From NCBI GenBank assembly GCA_022824615.1, contig JAJDZM010000220.1, forward strand, positions 1 to 59,286: a stretch of DNA of 59,286 bases, written 5' to 3'. The position numbers and the translations under genes were made by a program. This document shows, one piece after another, positions 37,086 to 45,080 of this stretch (positions are counted from its first letter, which is position 1; each line of letters starts with the position of its first letter). This DNA is from Candidatus Binatia bacterium (GTDB lineage: Bacteria; Desulfobacterota; Binatia; Bin18). Under the pieces are notes generated by a model. It worked only from the letters and a program-made list of their open reading frames with translations, did no database searches and had not been told where the DNA came from.

Positions 37086-40000
37086 TCACCCCCCACTCTC
37101 TCCCGGCAGCCCCCTCACAATTTCCACCGTTTCCAGGCTGACGCGGACGACTTGGCCGATGAGGCGGACGATGTATTCTTCGTCGTCGGGGCGGTTGGGG
37201 TCGGAGCGGATGTGGCTGCGTTTGTCGGTCTTGATGCGGTATTGGTCGATGATCCACTCCAGAGCGCTGCGGTTGCCGAGACGATAGGCGAATACGTCCG
37301 GGGGAATGCCGGCCAGGGTGAGCGAGTCGTTGACCATGAGGGCGGTCTTGTCCTTGCTGAGCTTCATGCGGTCTACACGGTAGGAGAGCGGCACGTCGTC
37401 CGATTCGATCCATTGCAGGTCATACGGCTCAAGGGTTTCGTATTCGAGATGGAACCGGGCAAGCTGCTTGCCGGCGGACGTAAATGCCTGAAAGTCCGGG
37501 GCAAACGGAATGCGCGGTAGCTCACGTTTCAGATTGTCGGCGAACTTTTCCCGGTAGCCGGGATGGTGCAACATTCCATAGACGTAATAGAAAATATCCC
37601 ATTTTGTGATGCCTGGATTCCGGTAATGGTCTTGGAACTGTTTCAGTGACCAGTCGGTGATGTTTTCACGTCGGTTTGTCCCGTCTTCGTTGTAGACGTA
37701 GAAGGAGAAACATTGAAACCCGTCAACACTCGCAAGCAGATGCAAGTCAGGTAGGGTGCTGGTTACAAGGGTACTGAATTCCGCGCGGTGTCCCCTATCA
37801 CTAACGCATATGGAATAATTTTCCCTTTCGGCTGACAGCGTGGGAAGAAAGCGATGCTGCTTGTACCTCCGCTGATTCAAAAGACCGTCGAAATAAAGAT
37901 TCATCCTCGTGAAAGGTCGATAAAGCGCTCGGCGTATTTGACTCTTATCGTAGCTCAAGGTCCGTTCTGCCCTCAGAGATGCTTTCAGCCGGTCCGTCCA
38001 TTTCAGAAACGCTGGATCATTATTGACGAAATCATCTAGTCTCGCCGGTATAGAAGGTTCTTGGGAGAGTCTAAAAACTTCGTAGTTATAGTTTTTAATA
38101 AATCTCTCCAATTTCAGAGCTAGGTTCTCTTCAGAAAAGTCGTAAACCCATTGATCCCTATTTGTTGCAACCCCAAGGGAAAAGCTCTTGAAAATAGACT
38201 GCGCGTCTGGGCCGCGCTGGCCCTTTGTCTCTCTCGTCCCTATCGGTAAAAACGTCGCAAATGTGTCGGCGTCGGTAGGGATGAGCCAAGTATGATTTTC
38301 GTCTGGCCGTAGGTCCTGCCACTCAACCGTTGCAACATTTTGCTTCCCTGCCAACCAAGACAGCTTTTCTTCCTTACGCCAGTCTTCGGGAACACGGTGG
38401 TAAAGCAAGACACGGTCTGCATGTTGCGCTTTGCGAATGGCAACTGTGATACCGACACCAACCTGAATACCGAACACGTTATGAGTAGTGCCGCTCAGCT
38501 TGGGATTATCAGGCACGCTGCCGTGGAGGTCAGCGTGATGGAGCCTTGTAAAATCTTGAAGAAGGTTTTTCCTCATTCCATCGAAAGCAATTTTATGCAC
38601 AAAACTATTATTTGTGACAAAGCAGACGATGCCGTCTCGACCTTCCAGACGGTCGACAGCCCAGCGGAAAAACTTCACATAGGGGTCATAGAGCTTGGTG
38701 TTTAGCGTTGCCTTAGAATCTTTGGCATACGTAACCCTGATACGCTCATCGATGACCTTATACTTCCGGTTCTTGTTATTATCGTTCTCGTTAATCTGCC
38801 CAACGTTATAGGGCGGGTTGCCGATGATGACCGTAATGGGGGCGGTCTTTTGGCGTTCCACCCGTGCGGTGTTCTCCTCGGTCATAAACGCAAATTGTTG
38901 CTCGCTACCCTCTGCCAGTTCGAGTGTGTCCACGAAGCACAGGCCGTCGAACCGTTCATACGCGCCGGTGCGTTCGTAATAGGCGTGCTCGATATTAAGG
39001 GCGGCAATATAGTACGGCAGCAGCATCACTTCGTTGGCGAACAACTGCTGAGTGTACATGCGTTTGAGGTCGCGCTTGGGAATGCGACGCAGCAGGTTCA
39101 CAATGAAGTTTCCGGTTCCCGTACACGGGTCAAGAATGTTCACACTTGTGTCGCTGAGAGTCTTGCCGAACTCGTCTTGCAACACCTGCTCCACGCTCGC
39201 ACACATGAAATCCACAATCTCTTGGGGTGTGTAGACAATGCCGAGCGTGTCGGCGGCCTTGACCGAATAGCCCTGAAAGAAGCGCTCGTAGACGGCATTC
39301 AGGAAGTGCTGTTTCTCGCTGAAATTCTCGATGGTTTTGGCGGCGGACTCGATAGCCAGATAAAAGGTGTCGAGGGATTTGAGAAATTCGTGCCGGTTAA
39401 AGGCTTTGCTGACCAGGGCATCGATAACCGTTTCCACCTCACGCGCAATCACATTGCGGCGAATGAAATCCTGGCTGTCGAAGATCGTCCGAATCAGCCG
39501 CTCGGTCAAAAGGTGCTGCACCAGCATTTCATCAACCGCGGCTTCACTCAGGTTGGGGTTCAGTGACTCCTTACACACGGTAAAGAAGCTCTTAAATGCC
39601 TTCTGAAACGCCGTGTTGGTGGCGTGGGCGTCCTGAATGATCTGCACAAGGCCGCGTGCCAGGTCGGGCACGCGCTGCTTGAAGTCCTCCACCGCACTGC
39701 TGAAGTCCTCATGGGCGGGTTCGGTGTAGGAGAAAAAGGTGATGAGCAGGTTGGTAAGTTGGGCACGCTGGGTCAGGTCGGCCTGCATGGCAACCTGCCC
39801 GTTCTGGTACAGGTAGGCGCGTTGGGTGTCTTCAAAGATGATGTTGGTGAGCGGGTAGCCTTTGGCTATTTTCTTCCGGATTTCGGCCTCAAGGTTGTCG
39901 TTGGTGTCCTTGGCCTCCCAGTAACCCCGATTCAGGAAGTACTCATCACGAAACGTTCCATCGGGTCGAATGGCACCGCTCGCCAATTCTGGAATGAGCG

Positions 40001-40151
40001 TCCAGCCGGTCCGCCGACCGGTTTCGGCCAGCAGGTTCTGAAACGCAGACCGTAGCGCCCCCTCGTGCGTTACGCCCTGCTTCTCGTAGGCTTCGAGAGC
40101 GGTGTAGTAGGCGGTCAGGTTTTTTGGTTTGACAGCGGGAGCGGCAGACAT
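37086..40151 (-). CDS. type ISP-like restriction-modification enzyme (nuclease + N6-MTase + TRD)
   Basis: 1021 residues from ATG 40151; the open frame to 40304 adds a non-conserved stretch. Residues 63-81 give a textbook PD-(D/E)XK core (PDG...EAK, D64/E79/K81). The helical coupler is followed by MTase motif I DPCTGTGNF (341-349) and motif IV NPPY (445-448), then a C-terminal target-recognition region (~600-1000) with lower GC. The SF2 translocase found in LlaBIII/LlaGI is absent, as in the common ~1000-residue type ISP annotations. One polypeptide should both methylate and cut. The TOPRIM gene is directly downstream. Confidence 0.88.
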   Translation of the reverse strand: MSAAPAVKPKNLTAYYTALEAYEKQGVTHEGALRSAFQNLLAETGRRTGWTLIPELASGAIRPDGTFRDEYFLNRGYWEAKDTNDNLEAEIRKKIAKGYPLTNIIFEDTQRAYLYQNGQVAMQADLTQRAQLTNLLITFFSYTEPAHEDFSSAVEDFKQRVPDLARGLVQIIQDAHATNTAFQKAFKSFFTVCKESLNPNLSEAAVDEMLVQHLLTERLIRTIFDSQDFIRRNVIAREVETVIDALVSKAFNRHEFLKSLDTFYLAIESAAKTIENFSEKQHFLNAVYERFFQGYSVKAADTLGIVYTPQEIVDFMCASVEQVLQDEFGKTLSDTSVNILDPCTGTGNFIVNLLRRIPKRDLKRMYTQQLFANEVMLLPYYIAALNIEHAYYERTGAYERFDGLCFVDTLELAEGSEQQFAFMTEENTARVERQKTAPITVIIGNPPYNVGQINENDNNKNRKYKVIDERIRVTYAKDSKATLNTKLYDPYVKFFRWAVDRLEGRDGIVCFVTNNSFVHKIAFDGMRKNLLQDFTRLHHADLHGSVPDNPKLSGTTHNVFGIQVGVGITVAIRKAQHADRVLLYHRVPEDWRKEEKLSWLAGKQNVATVEWQDLRPDENHTWLIPTDADTFATFLPIGTRETKGQRGPDAQSIFKSFSLGVATNRDQWVYDFSEENLALKLERFIKNYNYEVFRLSQEPSIPARLDDFVNNDPAFLKWTDRLKASLRAERTLSYDKSQIRRALYRPFTRMNLYFDGLLNQRRYKQHRFLPTLSAERENYSICVSDRGHRAEFSTLVTSTLPDLHLLASVDGFQCFSFYVYNEDGTNRRENITDWSLKQFQDHYRNPGITKWDIFYYVYGMLHHPGYREKFADNLKRELPRIPFAPDFQAFTSAGKQLARFHLEYETLEPYDLQWIESDDVPLSYRVDRMKLSKDKTALMVNDSLTLAGIPPDVFAYRLGNRSALEWIIDQYRIKTDKRSHIRSDPNRPDDEEYIVRLIGQVVRVSLETVEIVRGLPGESGG

Positions 40152-40292
40152 GAGCATTTCTTCACACCATACCCTTGTATGTATTCGTCTGACAGCGCAC
40201 AAGGGACGCGCCTCTGGGCCGATGCACCAACAAGAGTGTTTCTCCTCCAGATGTCCTGTTGACTGCACTATGAAGCCTGCATAGACTGCATT

Positions 40293-40306
40293 AAATGATA
40301 TCATTT
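40293..40306. promoter_or_regulatory. 14-bp perfect palindrome, probable operator
   Basis: AAATGATATCATTT lies 24 bp before the antitoxin gene at 40330 and in the divergent gap shared with the restriction enzyme. FitA/VapB-type antitoxins bind palindromes in their own promoter, so autorepression, perhaps also affecting the restriction gene, is plausible. Confidence 0.6.
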
Positions 40307-40329
40307 TGGAATGCTCACAGGAGGCTCAT

Positions 40330-40581
40330 GTGAAGACCATGACCATCCGTAACGTACCGGCGGAGTTGGCCTCAGCCCTTGATGCGGAAAGGCGACGCCG
40401 GGGGCTCTCCCTGAACCGGACCGTGCTGTCCTTGATGCAGGAGGCCCTCGGCATCTCAACGAGCGGCAGCCGCAGCAACGGGCTTCGCCACTTGGCCGGA
40501 GCCTGGAATGCGGATGAATTCAGGCAATTCGAAGAAGCCGTGGCGCCGTTTGGGGAAATCGATAAGGACCTCTGGCAGTGA
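40330..40581 (+). CDS. FitA-like antitoxin
   Basis: 83 residues from GTG 40330, with AGGAGG five bases upstream. The N-terminal MTIRNVPAELASALDAERRRRGLSLNR-type segment is a ribbon-helix-helix DNA-binding motif of the FitA/CopG kind, and the C-terminus (WNADEFRQFEEAVAPFGEIDKDLW) is the toxin-binding tail. It overlaps the PIN toxin gene (TGATG). A palindrome 24-37 bp upstream is the likely operator. Confidence 0.85.
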   Translation: MKTMTIRNVPAELASALDAERRRRGLSLNRTVLSLMQEALGISTSGSRSNGLRHLAGAWNADEFRQFEEAVAPFGEIDKDLWQ

Positions 40582-40970
40582 TGCGACTCTGCCTCGATAC
40601 TTCGGCCTACAGCAACTTCCAACGCGGCGAACCACGCGTCGTTGAGCGTATGGACCGCGCGGAGTGGATTGGCATACCGGCCGTCGTGGTCGGCGAACTG
40701 TGGACAGGCTTCTTACTCGGTACACGCGTTGACGAGAACGTCGCCGCCTTGGAGGAGTTCCTCCGACACCGCGTTGTGGAGACATTGCCCGTAGACGGGG
40801 AGACGGGGCGTATCTTCGGCGAGATATTCCTTGATCTGCGCCGTAAGGGACGTCCGTTGCCCACGAACGACATGTGGATTGCGGCCACAGCGGCACAATC
40901 CGGCGCGACCGTCCTTACCTTCGACGAGCACTTTCGAGAAATTGCTCGCGTCAGCGCGCTTATCCTGTGA
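40581..40970 (+). CDS. vapC: PIN-domain toxin (FitB/VapC-like)
   Basis: 129 residues from ATG 40581 (GTG 40578 alternative). PIN acidic residues: Asp in LCLDTSAY, Glu in VVGELWTGF, Asp in LPTNDMWIAATA and Asp in LTFDEHF. It is an RNase toxin neutralised by the upstream FitA-like protein. The pair diverges from the type ISP enzyme and may stabilise that block (addiction), an inference from position. Confidence 0.9.
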   Translation: MRLCLDTSAYSNFQRGEPRVVERMDRAEWIGIPAVVVGELWTGFLLGTRVDENVAALEEFLRHRVVETLPVDGETGRIFGEIFLDLRRKGRPLPTNDMWIAATAAQSGATVLTFDEHFREIARVSALIL

Positions 40971-40999
40971 GTCTGAGGGGGTCCGTTTTCTTATCACCC

Positions 41000-42118
41000 C
41001 TACAAAAGCTGCACCGAGTGGAAAGCTACGGTCCGCCGGTCGGCCTCATCCATGGGGAAGTCCTCCCCGGTCCGGAACAGAATGGTATTGTCTCCGGGAC
41101 GAATCCAGCCGTTCGGAAGAGGGATGGTGTACTCACGCCAGCCTCTATACAGGAGCAGGCGTTGGACGAGTTGCCCGTTCACGATGATGTCGAGCGGGAA
41201 ACAGGTATATGCCTTTGATTTCACAAATGGTCGGGCAACAAGGTGGAGGGCAGCCCCCTCACTTTGCGGGACGGTCAGGGTAATACGGGCGTCGCCCTGC
41301 CGAGCCCAGGAGATTGGGCCAAGCGGCTCTTGGGTATGCCGGCCCCAATCTCCGCTGAAGTCTTCCTGTGGCGCTTTTTCCCCAAAAGCAAACACGGCAA
41401 GTGGATCAGTCTGGATAGACCGGACAGAGGGAAGAAGCACCCGTGTCTGCGGGAAAAAATAGAACATTTGATAGCAGAGCAGGGCGATGAGCCCCAGGGA
41501 GACGACATTACGGGCGGACTGCAAGAAGGCAGGCGGTCGCAACGCCACACTCAACAGCGCACCGGCAATGAGGAGGCTGCCAATGATATCGGTCGCCCAG
41601 TGATGTCCGAGATAGAGCCGCTGCCAGATGATCACGCCGGACAGACAGAGCGCGACCCCACTGCCCCATACCCTGAGCCAGACGGGAACATCTTTGCGAG
41701 CCAGGAAAAAAATCAAGGTGCCAGTGATGAGAACCGCACCGATTACATGCCCGCTGGGGAAACTATTACCAACGAGCCACGCTGGCAGCGCGCTGGGCCG
41801 GGCACGGTCCAGCCCGGTTTTCAATAATTCCGAGAGAAAAGCCCCACTCAAAACAATGAGTAAGGCGTGGGCGATATCCGTCCAACGCCGTTGCAGCCCA
41901 AGCACACAGACGCCCAGACCACCGAACACGATCAGATACCAGAGGGGAGAGTCTTTACACTGCATGCCAAGCTGGACGAGATGACACGACCGAGTCGACT
42001 GTAGCCATTGGTAGACGGCCGCATCCAGGGGAATGGTCGCCTCCATGCTCAGGAATTGGACAAGAATCAAGCCGCCCAGCAAAAGGGGCAGTCGCTGATT
42101 CGTTTTATTGTTCAAGAG
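41000..42118 (-). CDS. PAP2-family membrane phosphatase with C-terminal extension
   Basis: About 372 residues; start uncertain (TTG 42118, or ATG 42151 inside the upstream gene). The three PAP2 signature blocks are present: KTGLDRARP, PSGH in NSFPSGHV, and RLYLGHHWATD. Six hydrophobic helices are visible. After the last helix a ~130-residue soluble domain follows, with LHLVARPFVKSKAYTCF, LDIIVNGQLVQRLLL and GDNTILFRTGED, resembling a beta-sandwich found on some glycosyltransferase-like membrane proteins. It probably dephosphorylates undecaprenyl or lipid phosphates with the soluble domain outside. It overlaps or abuts the ferritin-like gene. Confidence 0.8.
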   Translation of the reverse strand, partial: LLNNKTNQRLPLLLGGLILVQFLSMEATIPLDAAVYQWLQSTRSCHLVQLGMQCKDSPLWYLIVFGGLGVCVLGLQRRWTDIAHALLIVLSGAFLSELLKTGLDRARPSALPAWLVGNSFPSGHVIGAVLITGTLIFFLARKDVPVWLRVWGSGVALCLSGVIIWQRLYLGHHWATDIIGSLLIAGALLSVALRPPAFLQSARNVVSLGLIALLCYQMFYFFPQTRVLLPSVRSIQTDPLAVFAFGEKAPQEDFSGDWGRHTQEPLGPISWARQGDARITLTVPQSEGAALHLVARPFVKSKAYTCFPLDIIVNGQLVQRLLLYRGWREYTIPLPNGWIRPGDNTILFRTGEDFPMDEADRRTVAFHSVQLL

Positions 42119-42524
42119 TCCGTATGGCTTCCGCGCGCGCCCACTCCACATTGTGTCGATGACGATTGGCCATCTCCTTGAGAAAGGCTGCGATATCTGG
42201 AGGAGGTTGTAAATCGAGCGCTTGTTCAACCGTGCGAGCGACCCACGCCTGGCCTCGTGACAGGAGGTCAATCTGACCCTGGAGGTCCTCAATCCGGAGG
42301 ACTTTTTGCGCGAAATCTCCGATTGCCGTAGACGGCCTTCCACCGTGCAACCGGATGAGTCCCTCCAGGATAGACACGTCGCTGACTTCAACTTCGGTGA
42401 AGCTGGTAAATAAGGATTTGAGGCCCGACTCGGCGGTTGTCTGGCTTAACGTATCAAGGAGCGCATGCCCCGCACGTTCCGCTTCCAACAGTCGATTCAG
42501 GATACTTTCGAGCGCTGTTTCCAT
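42105..42524 (-). CDS. ferritin-like DUF6306-type protein
   Basis: 139 residues, all alpha-helical: ETALESILNRLLEAERAGHAL at the start, then SLFTSFTEVEVSDVSILEGLI and a C-terminal FLKEMANRHRHNVEWARAEA. It resembles the ferritin-like DUF6306 family; a potential metal-binding pattern of Glu and His is spread over the helices. The function is unknown. It overlaps the PAP2 gene if that starts at TTG 42118, so both may be co-translated. Confidence 0.6.
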   Translation of the reverse strand: METALESILNRLLEAERAGHALLDTLSQTTAESGLKSLFTSFTEVEVSDVSILEGLIRLHGGRPSTAIGDFAQKVLRIEDLQGQIDLLSRGQAWVARTVEQALDLQPPPDIAAFLKEMANRHRHNVEWARAEAIRTLEQ

Positions 42525-42699
42525 ATGCTGTCGTCCCTCTCACTATAACAAAAAAGAGGAGAGGAGAAGGCACCCGGCCGTAAGGACGTATACCCGCCCC
42601 GGAAGACGCTGGCAGAACGGTAGCGGCGCATGATACGTTCTCTGTCCTGGTGGTGATTTGCGAGGCAGGGTATACGGGACGACGAGAGAGGGAAAGCGT

Positions 42700-43074
42700 A
42701 TGCAAAAACTGGTAGGGTTCACCCTCACTGCGGGCCTCCTTTTCATCATGGCGTGCGGTTCGACGAAGACTCCCACGCTCTCGGTGCCGTTTCTGAGTGC
42801 CAAGCCTGCGACCGACTCACCAGTTCGGGCCAAGCGCATGGAATTTGCTCGCTTTGAGCTGGATTGGGATGGGATGAAGCCGATCGGGAGTCGTCCCAAG
42901 CAGGAAGTGAGAGCAACATTATTGGCCAGCATCGAGAGCGACTGCCCCAATTATCAGGTGGTCAATGAGGGAGAAAATTCCGAGGAGAATACGGGCCAAG
43001 CGCAAGACGGCGTTCAGCAGAACGCCAAAATAGTCAGGAATTACTACTGGATTCGCTACCGTTGCGGAGAGTAA
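42700..43074 (+). CDS. small lipoprotein of unknown function
   Basis: 124 residues from ATG 42700 with GAGAGGGAAAG upstream. The signal peptide ends in a lipobox-like FIMACGS, so Cys ~20 is likely lipidated. The mature part is short and ends with KIVRNYYWIRYRCGE. No family recognised. It is followed 38 bp later by the SnoaL-like gene on the same strand. Confidence 0.7.
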   Translation: MQKLVGFTLTAGLLFIMACGSTKTPTLSVPFLSAKPATDSPVRAKRMEFARFELDWDGMKPIGSRPKQEVRATLLASIESDCPNYQVVNEGENSEENTGQAQDGVQQNAKIVRNYYWIRYRCGE

Positions 43075-43112
43075 ACGAGACACACGAACAAAACAACATA
43101 AGGAGGTGTGCT

Positions 43113-43544
43113 ATGGCATCTATACTCGAAGAAAAGGACGCGATTCACGAGACGATCGCAAACTATTGCTATCATTTTGATGGTGGTGAGTTTAACCAGT
43201 GGGTCGATTTGTTCACTGAGGATGGCGTCTTTGACGGTGGAGAGGTCGCCGGTGTGCATACGGGCAAAGAGGCACTGCGGGCTTTTGTTGATACCGTTCC
43301 CGGTCGGATGGCGATGAAAGACGGTGCGCCCATGCTCAAGCATTGTGTGATGAACGAAATCATCAAAGTCGATGGAGAGCAGGCGACCGCGAAGAGCTAT
43401 ATCGTCGTGGTCCGCTCCAAAGGCGAGAGTGCGTTAGTCAACGGTATTGCCGGTCGTTATGAGGACCGGCTTGTCAAACAAGGCGATCGCTGGCTTTTCG
43501 CACACCGCACAGTGCATTTCGACCTGATGGGCGACATGCAGTAA
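43113..43544 (+). CDS. SnoaL-like (NTF2-fold) protein
   Basis: 143 residues from ATG 43113 (TAAGGAGGTGTGCT directly upstream). The N-terminal helix KDAIHETIANYCYHFDGGEFNQW, then LFTEDGVFDGG, followed by GKEALRAFV and a C-terminal RYEDRLVKQGDRWLFAHRTV, are typical of SnoaL_4/ring-hydroxylating-dioxygenase-beta-like or dehydratase NTF2 proteins. The Tyr, Asp and His positions are compatible with an active site but the reaction is unknown. Confidence 0.82.
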   Translation: MASILEEKDAIHETIANYCYHFDGGEFNQWVDLFTEDGVFDGGEVAGVHTGKEALRAFVDTVPGRMAMKDGAPMLKHCVMNEIIKVDGEQATAKSYIVVVRSKGESALVNGIAGRYEDRLVKQGDRWLFAHRTVHFDLMGDMQ

Positions 43545-43638
43545 GCCAAAGCGTGTGAAGGGATCCAGGCGGGGTGCAGTTCAGCGGCCTCGCCTGGTAC
43601 AATTTTCATGACCTCTGACCACTATCGGGAGAAAGGCT

Positions 43639-43878
43639 ATGCGCGCTGTCTTCTTAATGATGAAAGTGGAACCGGGCACCCTGGCCGAGGTCGCGGATCG
43701 GGTGACCGATTTGGAAAGCTTCTCTGAGGCGTATTCCATCTCGGGAGCCTATGATCTGCTGGTCAAGTTATACGTCGATGACTTTGAGGACCTGTCACAT
43801 TTGGTGACTGAGCAGATCCAGAAGATCCCGCACGTGCGGGAAACGTTCACCATCCTGACCTTTCACGCCTTTAAATAG
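43639..43878 (+). CDS. stand-alone Lrp/AsnC ligand-binding (RAM) domain protein
   Basis: 79 residues. The sequence MRAVFLMMKVEPGTLAEVAD...ISGAYDLLVKLYVDDFEDLSHLV...HVRETFTILTFHAFK is the complete RAM fold without the DNA-binding half of Lrp/AsnC regulators. Stand-alone RAM proteins assemble into oligomers and may sense amino acids. A GGGAGAAAGG ribosome site precedes the ATG. A GTCCTGAGCCTGGTCGAAGG intergenic repeat lies just after it (43885-43904). Confidence 0.85.
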   Translation: MRAVFLMMKVEPGTLAEVADRVTDLESFSEAYSISGAYDLLVKLYVDDFEDLSHLVTEQIQKIPHVRETFTILTFHAFK

Positions 43879-43911
43879 GGCCTGTCCTGAGCCTGGTCGA
43901 AGGGCGACGGA

Positions 43912-45066
43912 TCAGATCACCGCGTCCTTGCGAAGCTGCTCGATCTCTGCCTCATCCACCCCCAGCTCTCTCAAAATTTCGTCCGTATGCTGACCTCTCT
44001 CCGCGGTCGGCGTGCGAATGCTGGCTGGGGTCCGACTCAGCGTTACCGGCAGACCAAGAATCTGGATGGGCCCAAGTACTGGGTGCTCAATCGCATGCGC
44101 GAGCCCAAGGTGCCGGACCTGTTCATTGTCAAAAACCTTATCAATAGACAGAATGGGACCGCACGGAATGCCAGCCGCGTTCAACGTATCAATCCATTCG
44201 TCCACGGTCCTGTCTTTGAGTTTCTCTTCAAGAATGGGGGTCAGCGCGTCCCGGTTTTTCGAGCGCCTGCCCGGAGAGGAAAACCGTTCGTCTTCGGCCA
44301 GTGTGGTATCACCCAGCACCTCACACAGCCGCTTCCACATATGGTTGGTGGTGGCAATATTGATGTGACCATCCTTGACCTTGAAAGTGCCAGTGGGAAT
44401 CACGGTTGGATGATTATTGCCGGCCTGGGGCGGTACTTCTTTGCCCATGAGCCAGCGCGTGGCCTGAAAGTCAAGCATAGTAACCATGGCTTCCAGCAGT
44501 GAGGTATGGACCCACTGGCCTTCTCCTGACCGTTCGCGTTCGAGCAGGGCAACGAAAATACCCTGAGCGGCCAGCAGCCCGGCACTCAGGTCAGCTACTG
44601 GAATCCCGGCGCGGACCGGGCCGCCTCCAGGCTGCCCGGTAATGCTCATCAGCCCTCCCATTCCCTGGGCAACCTGATCGTAGCCGGGGCGATCTTTGTA
44701 GGGCCCGGTCTGTCCAAAGCCCGATATGCTGGCGTATACGAGGCGCGGGTTCAGCGGCCGGAGCGATTCGTAGTCAATACCGAGACGGTTTTTGACATTC
44801 GGCCGATAATTTTCCACCAACACGTCTGATTTTTTGACGAGCTGTTCCAGAATCCGCTTGCCGCGCTCGTCCTTCAGATTAAGCACCATGCAGCGTTTAT
44901 TGCGGTGCAGGTTTTGGAAGTCGAAGCCGTGCCGACCCCATTCGCCATCGTCTTGGGGCTGCTCGATTTTTATCACCTGAGCGCCCATATCGGCCAACTG
45001 GCGCACACAGGTCGGTCCGGCACGGGCTCGGGTCAGGTCAATCACGCGGATGTGGGACAATGGCAT
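43912..45066 (-). CDS. CoA-transferase family III (CaiB/BaiF-like)
   Basis: 384 residues from ATG 45066, placed by AAAGGAGGTTCTCC upstream. Features: HIRVIDLTRARAGPTCVRQLADMGAQVIKIEQP at the N-terminus, NYRPNVKNRLGID, the catalytic Asp in GIPVADLSAGLLAAQGI (~165), and the C-terminal PTAERGQHTDEILRELG. Class III transferases move CoA between carboxylic acids through an aspartyl-CoA intermediate; the substrate (formate/oxalate, succinate and so on) is not defined here. It starts 14 bp after the end of the helicase gene on the same strand. Confidence 0.9.
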   Translation of the reverse strand: MPLSHIRVIDLTRARAGPTCVRQLADMGAQVIKIEQPQDDGEWGRHGFDFQNLHRNKRCMVLNLKDERGKRILEQLVKKSDVLVENYRPNVKNRLGIDYESLRPLNPRLVYASISGFGQTGPYKDRPGYDQVAQGMGGLMSITGQPGGGPVRAGIPVADLSAGLLAAQGIFVALLERERSGEGQWVHTSLLEAMVTMLDFQATRWLMGKEVPPQAGNNHPTVIPTGTFKVKDGHINIATTNHMWKRLCEVLGDTTLAEDERFSSPGRRSKNRDALTPILEEKLKDRTVDEWIDTLNAAGIPCGPILSIDKVFDNEQVRHLGLAHAIEHPVLGPIQILGLPVTLSRTPASIRTPTAERGQHTDEILRELGVDEAEIEQLRKDAVI

Positions 45067-45080
45067 GGAGAACCTCCTTT

